A DNA stretch of 28,164 nucleotides from positions 1 to 28,164 of the forward strand of contig CAXMRP010000213.1 in assembly GCA_964196155.1 (NCBI GenBank). The letters are read 5' to 3'. Shown in pieces: positions 22,148 through 28,164 of the stretch (positions within the stretch are counted from its first letter, which is position 1; each line of letters opens with the position of its first letter). The position numbers were made by a program, and so were the translations under genes. The notes beneath the pieces are model-generated. The model made no database searches. It saw only the letters and a list, made by a program, of their open reading frames with translations, and was not told the DNA's origin. The stretch comes from CAXMRP01 sp964196155. GTDB lineage: Bacteria > Pseudomonadota > Alphaproteobacteria > Rhizobiales > Afifellaceae.

Positions 22148-22905
22148 CCAGTCTGCCCGGCGACACGCCGAAAAAACTCGGGTTGGTCATCGATCTCGAT
22201 GTCTGCGTCGGCTGCCATGCCTGCGTCATCAGCTGCAAGGAATGGAACACCGGCGGCGAGGGTGCGGCCCTGTCCGATCAGGATCCCTACGGCGCCAATG
22301 TGTCAGGCACTTGGCTCAACCGGGTGCACAGCTTCGAGGCCGGCAAGGGAGATACCGCCCGGGTTGTCCATTTCCCCAAATCCTGCCTCCACTGTCAGGA
22401 CGCCCCTTGCGTCACCGTCTGCCCGACCGGCGCCTCCTACAAACGTGCCGACGATGGAATTGTGCTGGTCGATGAGGACAAATGCATCGGTTGCGGCCTG
22501 TGCGCCTGGGCCTGTCCTTACGGCGCCCGCGAAATGGATGCGGCCGCCGGGGTGATGAAAAAATGCACCCTGTGTGTCGATCGGATCGAGAATCATACCC
22601 TGCCCGAAGAGGATCGCGAACCGGCCTGCGTGCGCACCTGCCCGGCCAACGCCCGCCATTTTGGCGATTTTGCCGATCCGGCATCCGGAGTCAGCCAAAT
22701 GGCGGCCGGGCGCGGCGGTATGGCGCTGATGCCCGAACAGGGCACCCGACCGGTCAATGTCTATTTGCCGCCGCGCCAGTTGCCAACCCTCGGCGCGCCG
22801 GTCTCTGCCGTGCCGGAACCGGCGCATGTCGGGCCGCAGGACGACACAACCGGTGCAACCGGGCTGCTTGCCTGGGTCGATCGTGCCCTGGACCGGATGG
22901 GTTAG
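22144..22905 (+). CDS. soeB: Four-cluster ferredoxin-like electron-transfer subunit SoeB
   Basis: A 253-residue iron-sulfur protein that should carry electrons from the molybdenum subunit to the membrane anchor. Sixteen cysteines form four cluster sites: Cys21, 24, 27, 31; Cys81, 84, 89, 93; Cys114, 117, 120, 124; and Cys141, 144, 162, 166. The pattern is that of the DmsB/PsrB/SoeB family. A Pro-rich tail at about 195-253 ends in a short amphipathic stretch. The same frame is open far upstream inside soeA, but the ATG at 22144 gives the family's usual start (Leu-Gly-Leu-Val-Ile-Asp-Leu-Asp-Val-Cys-Val-Gly-Cys-His) and overlaps the soeA stop as ATGA. soeC follows after six bases. No export signal is present, as expected for a cytoplasmic partner of SoeA. 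Confidence 0.86.
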   Translation: MTSLPGDTPKKLGLVIDLDVCVGCHACVISCKEWNTGGEGAALSDQDPYGANVSGTWLNRVHSFEAGKGDTARVVHFPKSCLHCQDAPCVTVCPTGASYKRADDGIVLVDEDKCIGCGLCAWACPYGAREMDAAAGVMKKCTLCVDRIENHTLPEEDREPACVRTCPANARHFGDFADPASGVSQMAAGRGGMALMPEQGTRPVNVYLPPRQLPTLGAPVSAVPEPAHVGPQDDTTGATGLLAWVDRALDRMG

Positions 22906-22911
22906 ACGGAC

Positions 22912-23838
22912 ATGCACCCGGCACTCTCGATCATATTATTCACGACGTTGACCGGCATGGGTTACGGCCTTGGCGCCGTTCTCGGCCTCGGTCTGTTGCA
23001 AGGCGCGTCCCGTGCTGCACCGTTGGCCTACGGTGTGGCGATTGGGCTGATCATATTGGGGCTCTTGTGCTCGACGGCGCACCTGCGTCACCCCGAGCGG
23101 GCATGGCGGGCGTTCAGCCAGTGGCGGTCAAGCTGGCTGTCGCGGGAGGGCGTGGCCGCAATGGCGACGTTTGTGCCATTGGCGATTGCCGCCGGATTGG
23201 CGATATTTCTGCATCGCCACAGTGTACCCCTTGGCCTTCTGGGCGCGGTGCTTTGTGCGCTCACGGTGTTCTGCACATCGATGATCTACGCTTCGCTGAA
23301 AACGGTTCACCACTGGCACACGATCCTGACGCCGCTGGTGTTTTTGACCTTTGCCGCCGCCAGCGGTCTGTACGCCGCCGTCGCAATCCTCGCGCTGACC
23401 GGCGAGTTGCGCCGCGATATTTTAATCTATGCCCTTGTCGCCCTGATCCTTGCCGGCGCGCTCAAGGCGCTGTGGTGGTCGCGGGCAAGGCGGGTAAAAT
23501 CGCGCTCGACGTCGCAATCGGCAACCGGCCTTGGCGATTTCGGACCGGTCCGGTTGCTGGAGGCCCCCCACGTCAACGACAATTACCTGACCCGCGAAAT
23601 GGGCTATCAAATTGCCCGCAAGCACGCGGACAAGCTGCGCGCCATCGCCATCCTGTCCGGTGCGCTGGTGCCGGCAATTGCCCTTGCCCTGGCGGTCATC
23701 TGGCCGCAATTCGGATTGTTTCGCGGGCTTCTGGTGATAGCAGCAGGATTTCACGTCATCGGTCTACTGGTGGAGCGGTGGCTGTTTTTTGCGCAAGCCA
23801 GACACACGGTCATGCTGTATTATGGCGACGAGGGCTAG
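22912..23838 (+). CDS. soeC: DmsC-type membrane anchor SoeC
   Basis: A 308-residue inner-membrane protein with about eight hydrophobic helices that should anchor SoeAB and pass electrons to the quinone pool. Typical landmarks of the DmsC/SoeC group are His-Pro-Ala-Leu-Ser-Ile-Ile at the N-terminus, Ser-Thr-Ala-His-Leu-Arg-His-Pro-Glu-Arg-Ala-Trp-Arg-Ala-Phe near 54-68, and Ser-Arg-Glu-Gly near 77-80. A later stretch has Met-Ile-Tyr-Ala-Ser-Leu-Lys, and the C-terminus ends Met-Leu-Tyr-Tyr-Gly-Asp-Glu-Gly. The start ATG lies six bases after the soeB stop with ACGGA just before it. It completes the A-B-C order of sulfite dehydrogenase operons. No terminator is evident after it. Confidence 0.85.
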   Translation: MHPALSIILFTTLTGMGYGLGAVLGLGLLQGASRAAPLAYGVAIGLIILGLLCSTAHLRHPERAWRAFSQWRSSWLSREGVAAMATFVPLAIAAGLAIFLHRHSVPLGLLGAVLCALTVFCTSMIYASLKTVHHWHTILTPLVFLTFAAASGLYAAVAILALTGELRRDILIYALVALILAGALKALWWSRARRVKSRSTSQSATGLGDFGPVRLLEAPHVNDNYLTREMGYQIARKHADKLRAIAILSGALVPAIALALAVIWPQFGLFRGLLVIAAGFHVIGLLVERWLFFAQARHTVMLYYGDEG

Positions 23839-24018
23839 ATTTTCAGTAAGGACCGGGCCACCGCCAGATCAGAAATAATACAACAACCCGTGATTGGCCG
23901 TTTCGTCGAATGCTAGTAGAAGTAGTGGGGACAATATCCGGGCCGATTCGGCCTGGCACCCCTGCGGCATTTGCTTCGACACCGCTATGCATGCGCTGCC
24001 GATTAAATGAAAGTGGCC

Positions 24019-24054
24019 GGGACAGGCACAGGGACAAGCGTGGAGACAGGTGTG
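24019..24054 (+). repeat. Three degenerate 12-bp tandem repeats before the ComC-like gene
   Basis: GGGACAGGCACA (24019-24030), GGGACAAGCGTG (24031-24042) and GAGACAGGTGTG (24043-24054) sit head to tail and end five bases before the ATG at 24060. The shared core is G(G/A)GACA(G/A)G. The last unit includes the AGG that probably acts as ribosome-binding site. Confidence 0.65.
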
Positions 24055-24059
24055 GGTCG

Positions 24060-25070
24060 ATGACCAGTCAAAAAATGACGTTGGCCGAAATACATCGTGC
24101 GGTTTCGGCTGCCCTGCAAGCGTCCAATACTTCTGTCGGCAACGCCGAATCCGTGGCCACTGCGCTCGTCGCCGCCGAGGCTGCTGGTCATGTAGGACAC
24201 GGATTGCACCGCCTTGCCGATTATCGCGCGCAAGCCGCCAACGGCAAGGTCGACGGCTATGCGCTGCCATCAATTGCCCAGTCGGCGCCCGGCGCCCTGA
24301 TTGTCGATGCCGGCCATGGGTTTGCCTATCCGGCGTTGGATGTGGGTCTTGATGAATTGCCGGCCATCGCCGCTAGCCAGGGCATTGCCATGTTGGGGAT
24401 CCGCCGGTCCCACCACTGCGGCGCGCTGGGTTGCTCGGTCGAGCGGCTGGCTGATGCCGGCTTTATTGCTATGATGATGTCCAATTCTCCGGCCGCAATG
24501 GCGCCCTGGGGCGGCAGTAGACGACTGTTGGGCAACAATCCGATGGCGTTCGCTGTTCCCCTTGCTGACGGGCCGCCGGTAGTTGTTGACCTGTCCTTGT
24601 CGACCGTCGCGCGCGGGCGGGTGCTTGCCGCAAAACAACAGGGCGAAGCCATACCGGAAGGGTGGGCGCTGGATCAGGCGGGAAATCCGACCACCGATGC
24701 AGGCGAAGCGCTGGCAGGGACAATGTTGCCATTGGGCGGCCCCAAAGGCGGGGCTCTGGCACTGATCGTCGAGTTTTTGGCCGCAGGGTTGACCGGCGCC
24801 AATTTCGCTTCCGAGGCTTCCTCGTTCACCGATCCCGATGGTCATCCCCCCGGCGTCGGGCAATTGATGATCGCGATCTCACCCAGCGCCTTCGGCGGCG
24901 ATGCGGTTTTGGGCCGGTTTGCCGAGCTGGCCGCAATGGTCGCCGGCGATGGTGATGCCTATTTGCCGGGTCGCCGCCGCCAGGCCAGCCGGGAAGCGGC
25001 CATGCGGGATGGCATCGACGTCGACGCCGAGGTTTTCGATCAGATCGCCACAATCAGCCTCCGGGATTGA
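24060..25070 (+). CDS. comC: Malate/L-lactate/L-sulfolactate dehydrogenase family protein, ComC-like
   Basis: A 336-residue NAD(P)-dependent dehydrogenase of the Ldh/YlbC family, unrelated to classical Rossmann lactate dehydrogenases. Landmarks are Asn-Thr-Ser-x-x-Asn-Ala near 23-29, Gly-His-Gly-Leu-His-Arg at 46-51, Ser-His-His-Cys-Gly-Ala-Leu-Gly at 117-124 with the probable catalytic His118/His119, Leu-Gly-Asn-Asn-Pro-Met-Ala-Phe-Ala-Val-Pro at 157-167, and Leu-Pro-Leu-Gly-Gly-Pro-Lys-Gly at 223-230. The wording of the N-terminal region is the kind often assigned as (2R)-3-sulfolactate dehydrogenase. The soeABC genes upstream, which could deal with released sulfite, make that substrate attractive but do not prove it; malate or ureidoglycolate are alternatives. 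I chose ATG 24060 because the 50 residues encoded upstream of it do not fit the family. Confidence 0.75.
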   Translation: MTSQKMTLAEIHRAVSAALQASNTSVGNAESVATALVAAEAAGHVGHGLHRLADYRAQAANGKVDGYALPSIAQSAPGALIVDAGHGFAYPALDVGLDELPAIAASQGIAMLGIRRSHHCGALGCSVERLADAGFIAMMMSNSPAAMAPWGGSRRLLGNNPMAFAVPLADGPPVVVDLSLSTVARGRVLAAKQQGEAIPEGWALDQAGNPTTDAGEALAGTMLPLGGPKGGALALIVEFLAAGLTGANFASEASSFTDPDGHPPGVGQLMIAISPSAFGGDAVLGRFAELAAMVAGDGDAYLPGRRRQASREAAMRDGIDVDAEVFDQIATISLRD

Positions 25071-25077
25071 TTCGGCC

Positions 25078-25101
25078 AGGACCGGTTCTCGACCGGTTCT
25101 C
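25078..25101 (+). repeat. 11-bp tandem duplication / hairpin after the ComC-like gene
   Basis: GACCGGTTCTC occurs twice in a row (25080-25090 and 25091-25101). Because ACCGGT is its own complement, the duplication also folds as a nine-pair stem (25078-25086 with 25092-25100, one G-U pair, loop TCTCG). It begins eight bases after the stop codon. There is no T run, so it is not a standard intrinsic terminator, but it could protect the mRNA 3' end. Confidence 0.55.
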
Positions 25102-25228
25102 GATCGGCAATTGATCCGGTACCGTCTGAAGGTGGGCGAATATATCGTCGGCAACCGGCCAAAATCGACGCCCCGGCCGGGCAGCCATAATTTCCCGCAT
25201 AAATAGAATAGTGAATTAATACAATTTA

Positions 25229-25257
25229 AAGTCGTAGTTGTTACGACGGTACGACTT
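25229..25257. promoter_or_regulatory. Clustered TACGAC inverted half-sites
   Basis: AAGTCGTA (25229-25236) is matched by a perfect reverse complement, TACGACTT (25250-25257), and also by TACGAC at 25242-25247, giving three half-sites in 29 bases next to an AT-rich tract. This looks like a binding site for a dimeric regulator or two mutually exclusive hairpins. No regulator is assigned. Confidence 0.35.
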
Positions 25258-25297
25258 CGGCGGTTGTGTGGGCCAAATACATGCTGGCGAGGTTTTG

Positions 25298-25459
25298 ATG
25301 CGGCATTCGATTGCCTGTATCGTCCTGGAAGATTGCGTCGGCTGTGCCATCACCCCGGCCATACAGCTGGCGCAATCCTTCCACCTTTCGCATTCGATCC
25401 ATCCCTTGTCCGGCCGCGCCATCAGCGCTTTAACCGTATCCGCTAACCAGTCGCCCTAA
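25298..25459 (+). CDS. Possible small protein (53 residues)
   Basis: A short frame from the ATG at 25298 to the TAA at 25457-25459, with GAGG five bases before the start. The third codon positions are G/C-rich, as in the neighbouring genes. The product contains Asp-Cys-Val-Gly-Cys-Ala-Ile, with two of its three cysteines spaced Cys-x2-Cys, and several histidines. It has no clear signal peptide or membrane helix, and no family is recognised. It could equally be chance in GC-rich DNA. Confidence 0.25.
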   Translation: MRHSIACIVLEDCVGCAITPAIQLAQSFHLSHSIHPLSGRAISALTVSANQSP

Positions 25460-25526
25460 CCAACTCCAGATCCTGTTCCGCGGCGCCCGTCCGCCCGTGC
25501 TAGCGGTTGCCGCGAACAGGTATTTG

Positions 25527-26765
25527 ATGGCAAAAACACGCTCCACTCATAACACCGCGACCGATCCCGCTGATCCGCTGGCGATCCTGCATATCGTCCG
25601 CTCGCCGGTCGGTGGTATTTTCCGCCACATTCGCGATCTGGCGCTGGCGCAATCGCGAGCCGGCCACAAGGTCGGCATCGTCTGCGATGCCCGCACCGGC
25701 GGCGCCTTTGAGGACGAACAGATCGCGTCACTCGAAACCAAGCTCAAACTCGGCGTGACCCGCCTGCCCATGCACCGGGCGATTAGTCCCGTTGATCTTC
25801 GCACCATCCGTCAGGTCTACCACATCTGCCGCAAGGTAAAGCCCGACATCATCCACGCCCATGGTTCCAAGGGCGGAACCTATGGCCGGCTGGTGGCGGG
25901 GCTGGAACGCCTGCGCGGCCGGCGGCCCCGCGCCTACTACGCCCCCCATGGCGGCAGTTTGCACTACGATCCCCATTCGCTTGCCGGGCGATTTTATTTC
26001 CGCGTCGAACGCGCCCTTGAGCGCCTGACTGACGGGCTGATCCACGTCTCCGATTATGAGGCGCAGACCTACAAGGCCAAGATCGGCGCACCGCGTTGTC
26101 CGGCACATATTGTCCACAATGGCCTGATGGCCGCGGAATTCCGGCCCGTTGACCAGAATACTGATACCGCTGCCGCGCCGGTCGATTTTCTCTATATCGG
26201 CATGCTGCGCGATTTGAAGGGTGTTGATCTGTTCATCGACGCACTGGCCACGTTGCAGGCCTGCGGAATTGCTGCAAGCGCCTTGATTGTCGGCGAGGGT
26301 TCGCCCGCCGACGAGCGCCGCTACCGCAAGCAGGTGGACGATCTCGGTCTGGGAGACGCCGTGACATTTTGCCCGCCCCTGCCTGCCCGGCGGGCGTTCG
26401 CCATGGCGCGGACCATCATCGTGCCGTCCCGGGCTGAATCATTGCCCTATATCGTGCTTGAAGCCGGCGCCGCCGGCATGCCGATGATCGCCACCAATGT
26501 TGGTGGCATCCCCGAAATCGTCGGCCGTCAGGCCGACCGGCTCATCGCGCCCGGCGATGTGGCGGCGCTGCAGGGCGCCATGATGCGGGCAATCACCGAT
26601 CCGGGCGCCATGGCGGCACGGGCGGGAGCCTTGCGCGACAGCCTGAAGAAGAAATTCTCGGTCGCGACCATGACCAGCCGTATCGAGACGATCTACCGGG
26701 CCGAACCTGCGGCAACCGGCAAAGCGGCTCCAAAACCCGATTTCGCCGCGCTTTCCCAAACCTGA
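25527..26765 (+). CDS. Family 4 (GT-B) glycosyltransferase
   Basis: A 412-residue cytoplasmic or membrane-associated retaining glycosyltransferase that should add a sugar from a nucleotide-sugar donor to a glycan such as exopolysaccharide, capsule or lipopolysaccharide; donor and acceptor are unknown. The N-terminal acceptor domain starts Leu-Ala-Ile-Leu-His-Ile-Val-Arg-Ser-Pro-Val-Gly-Gly-Ile-Phe-Arg-His and includes Asp-Ile-Ile-His-Ala-His-Gly-Ser-Lys-Gly-Gly. The C-terminal donor domain has Phe-Leu-Tyr-Ile-Gly-Met-Leu-Arg-Asp-Leu-Lys-Gly near 221-232 and the E-x7-E motif Glu304...Glu312, followed by Gly-Met-Pro-Met-Ile-Ala-Thr-Asn-Val-Gly-Gly-Ile-Pro-Glu. CAGG lies six bases before the ATG at 25527; an in-frame GTG at 25497 is less likely. 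It stands alone among sulfur genes, with no other polysaccharide gene in the window. Confidence 0.9.
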   Translation: MAKTRSTHNTATDPADPLAILHIVRSPVGGIFRHIRDLALAQSRAGHKVGIVCDARTGGAFEDEQIASLETKLKLGVTRLPMHRAISPVDLRTIRQVYHICRKVKPDIIHAHGSKGGTYGRLVAGLERLRGRRPRAYYAPHGGSLHYDPHSLAGRFYFRVERALERLTDGLIHVSDYEAQTYKAKIGAPRCPAHIVHNGLMAAEFRPVDQNTDTAAAPVDFLYIGMLRDLKGVDLFIDALATLQACGIAASALIVGEGSPADERRYRKQVDDLGLGDAVTFCPPLPARRAFAMARTIIVPSRAESLPYIVLEAGAAGMPMIATNVGGIPEIVGRQADRLIAPGDVAALQGAMMRAITDPGAMAARAGALRDSLKKKFSVATMTSRIETIYRAEPAATGKAAPKPDFAALSQT

Positions 26766-26881
26766 ACGGCAATTTTGAAATCAAACAGGCGCGCCACGGC
26801 GACTTGCTGAAACACCATTGCTTGTCTGGTGTCGATATTGGGATTAGGTACGCTGCGAATCCTCGACAGGCTGGACCTCCC

Positions 26882-27808
26882 ATGAACGATCAATCCGCCA
26901 CCGCGCCGGCCGGACGCCTCACCCATCTTTCGCGTCTGGAAGCCGAAGCCATCCACATCATTCGCGAGGTTGCGGCCGAAAGCCACAATCCGGTGATGCT
27001 TTATTCCATCGGCAAGGATTCCTCGGTCATGCTGCATCTGGCGCAAAAGGCGTTTTTCCCGGCGCCGCCGCCCTTTCCGCTGATGCACATCGACACCACC
27101 TGGAAATTTCGCGAGATGATCCGGTTTCGCGACGAGGCTGCCGCGCGATCGGGTATGGACCTGATCGTCCACGTCAATGAGGAAGGCCGGGCGGCCGGCA
27201 TTAATCCGTTTGACCACGGTCCCAATTACACCCGGATCATGAAGACCGAAGCGCTGAAGCAGGCGTTGACCAGGCACAAGTTCGATGCGGCATTCGGCGG
27301 CGCCCGCCGCGATGAGGAAAAATCCCGCGCCAAGGAACGGATTTTCTCCTTCCGGTCTGAAAGCCACGCCTGGGATCCCAAGAACCAGCGCCCGGAACTG
27401 TGGCGGCTCTACAATACCCGGGTCAATGACGGCGAATCCATGCGCGTCTTCCCGATATCCAACTGGACCGAGCGCGACATCTGGGCCTACATCCTGGCCG
27501 AAAATGTCCCCATCGTGCCGCTCTATCATGCTGCCAGGCGTCCGGTGGTGTGGCGCAACGACCAGTGGATCATGGTCGATGACGACCGCTTTCGGCTTGA
27601 GCCGGACGAGACGGTGGAGCACCGGATGATCCGCTTCCGTACGCTTGGCTGTTATCCCCTGACCGGTGGTCATGAATCCGAAGCGGCAACCCTTGCCGAT
27701 ATCGTCGTGGAAACCCTGGCCAGCGACACATCCGAACGCGGCGGCCGGATCATCGACCGGGAAACATCGGCCTCGATGGAACGCAAGAAGCGCGAAGGCT
27801 ATTTTTGA
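26882..27808 (+). CDS. cysD: Sulfate adenylyltransferase small subunit
   Basis: With CysN, makes adenosine 5'-phosphosulfate from sulfate and ATP, the first step of sulfate assimilation. It has 308 residues from the ATG at 26882, close to the usual length. The PP-loop Ser42-Ile-Gly-Lys-Asp-Ser47 is present in Val-Met-Leu-Tyr-Ser-Ile-Gly-Lys-Asp-Ser-Ser-Val-Met. Other CysD landmarks are His-Ile-Asp-Thr-Thr-Trp-Lys-Phe at 69-76, Gly-Gly-Ala-Arg-Arg-Asp-Glu-Glu-Lys-Ser-Arg-Ala-Lys-Glu-Arg at 139-153, and Phe-Pro-Ile-Ser-Asn-Trp-Thr-Glu. The C-terminus ends Met-Glu-Arg-Lys-Lys-Arg-Glu-Gly-Tyr-Phe. An upstream in-frame start at 26804 adds residues not seen in the family. The stop shares a base with the cysN ATG. 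The 116-base gap upstream shows no riboswitch I recognise. Confidence 0.95.
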   Translation: MNDQSATAPAGRLTHLSRLEAEAIHIIREVAAESHNPVMLYSIGKDSSVMLHLAQKAFFPAPPPFPLMHIDTTWKFREMIRFRDEAAARSGMDLIVHVNEEGRAAGINPFDHGPNYTRIMKTEALKQALTRHKFDAAFGGARRDEEKSRAKERIFSFRSESHAWDPKNQRPELWRLYNTRVNDGESMRVFPISNWTERDIWAYILAENVPIVPLYHAARRPVVWRNDQWIMVDDDRFRLEPDETVEHRMIRFRTLGCYPLTGGHESEAATLADIVVETLASDTSERGGRIIDRETSASMERKKREGYF

Positions 27809-28164
27809 TGGCGGAGTCTGATACCCATCCACAAGCCGGCGCCGCAGTTGCCCCGCCCGTGACAGCGGATGCGAGCGCTTCTCCGCTGGCCGCCGCCACC
27901 GATGCCGACACGCTGCGCTTTTTGACCTGCGGCAGTGTCGATGATGGCAAGTCGACCCTGATTGGCCGGTTGCTGCACGATGCCAACTTGTTGATGGAAG
28001 ATCAGGTCGCCGACCTGAAGCGCGATTCCGACCGCCACGGCAAGGCCGGCGATGCCATCGACTTTGCGCTGCTGGTCGATGGCCTTGAGGCGGAGCGCGA
28101 ACAGGGCACCACCATCGATGTCGCCTATCGCTTTTTCGCCACGACGCGCCGCCGCTTCATCGTC
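27808..28164 (+). CDS. cysN: Sulfate adenylyltransferase large subunit, N-terminal part (cut by window end)
   Basis: The first 119 codons of the GTPase subunit that drives APS synthesis by CysD. A low-complexity Ala/Pro-rich extension of about 35 residues precedes the EF-Tu-like G domain. The P-loop Cys-Gly-Ser-Val-Asp-Asp-Gly-Lys-Ser-Thr lies at 41-50, followed by Leu-Ile-Gly-Arg-Leu-Leu. The switch I region Glu-Arg-Glu-Gln-Gly-Thr-Thr-Ile-Asp-Val-Ala-Tyr-Arg lies at 96-108, where most CysN proteins have Gly-Ile-Thr. The ATG overlaps the cysD stop in TGATG, so translation is coupled. The rest lies outside the window, so it cannot be told whether the gene is cysN or a cysNC fusion with an APS kinase domain, as in many rhizobia. 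Confidence 0.92.
   Translation, partial: MAESDTHPQAGAAVAPPVTADASASPLAAATDADTLRFLTCGSVDDGKSTLIGRLLHDANLLMEDQVADLKRDSDRHGKAGDAIDFALLVDGLEAEREQGTTIDVAYRFFATTRRRFIV

Larger units (their letters stand above)
25071..25526. other. Intergenic region between the ComC-like gene and the glycosyltransferase
   Basis: A 456-base gap without a recognisable gene. It holds, in order, an 11-base tandem duplication forming a hairpin (25078-25101), an AT-rich stretch unlike its surroundings (about 25190-25230), clustered TACGAC/GTCGTA half-sites (25229-25257), and one small open frame with a good ribosome-binding site (25298-25459). The AT-rich stretch and half-sites could be a promoter and operator region for what follows. 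I see no tRNA or mobile-element remnant. Confidence 0.6.

Noticed and set aside
22482..23849. A 455-codon + strand frame overlapping soeB and soeC
   Set aside because: It is Arg/Gly/Pro-rich, typical of an out-of-frame reading of GC-rich genes, while soeB and soeC in other frames carry full family signatures.
25527..26765. Polysaccharide biosynthesis island
   Set aside because: Only one glycosyltransferase is present, and its flanks are sulfur-metabolism genes; no flippase, polymerase or sugar-nucleotide gene is nearby.
26766..26881. Riboswitch upstream of cysD
   Set aside because: The gap is only 116 bases and I could not find the conserved core of any SAM-responsive or other known riboswitch.

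Overview
The window looks like chromosomal DNA from an alphaproteobacterium, probably of the order Hyphomicrobiales (Rhizobiales) or a near relative. The basis is the order membrane-anchored cytochrome c / kdsB / pheA, the rhizobial-style YejABEF importer with two binding proteins, the dapD...dapE block, and a GC-rich composition with strong G/C at third codon positions. The assignment is inference from gene content and protein style, not from a search. Coding density is high. I see no tRNA, rRNA, CRISPR array, transposase, integrase or phage gene.

Layout. (1) 1-2104, + strand: the tail of a MarR-type regulator, an NlpC/P60 cell-wall peptidase and an FkbM-family methyltransferase. (2) 10916-2141, - strand: one tight operon, two YejA-like solute-binding proteins (here yejA-2 then yejA-1), yejB, yejE, yejF and a GhrA-type 2-hydroxyacid dehydrogenase. 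(3) 12413-11202, - strand: an unusual membrane-anchored cytochrome c with two heme domains, followed by a clear terminator. (4) 12625-14345, + strand: kdsB and pheA, meeting nudC (- strand) tail to tail with overlapping stop codons. (5) 15552-19039, + strand: dapD, two small DUF805 membrane proteins, dapE and an unrecognised membrane protein whose start overlaps the dapE stop. (6) 19205-25070, + strand: a three-subunit molybdopterin/iron-sulfur/membrane-anchor oxidoreductase best read as the cytoplasmic sulfite dehydrogenase SoeABC, then an Ldh-family dehydrogenase of the type often assigned as (2R)-3-sulfolactate dehydrogenase (ComC). (7) 25527-28164, + strand: a family-4 glycosyltransferase, cysD and the start of cysN.

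How the parts fit. The Yej operon should import peptides, with the hydroxyacid dehydrogenase as a co-transcribed passenger. DapD and DapE are two steps of the succinylase route to meso-diaminopimelate and lysine. KdsB activates KDO for lipopolysaccharide, and PheA makes phenylpyruvate. The right end has a sulfur theme: SoeABC would oxidise cytoplasmic sulfite to sulfate and pass electrons to quinone, a ComC-like enzyme could feed sulfolactate or sulfopyruvate catabolism that releases sulfite, and CysDN starts sulfate assimilation. The link is positional only, because no sulfite-releasing lyase (SuyAB, Xsc) lies in the window.

Most of the window is ordinary housekeeping and transport. The points most worth a second look are the fused two-domain cytochrome, the Tat/Sec pair of YejA paralogues, the soe-comC-cys neighbourhood, and several short tandem repeats just upstream of gene starts (FkbM, soeA, comC) plus a structured 456-base gap before the glycosyltransferase. 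I did not find a clearly new multi-gene system.
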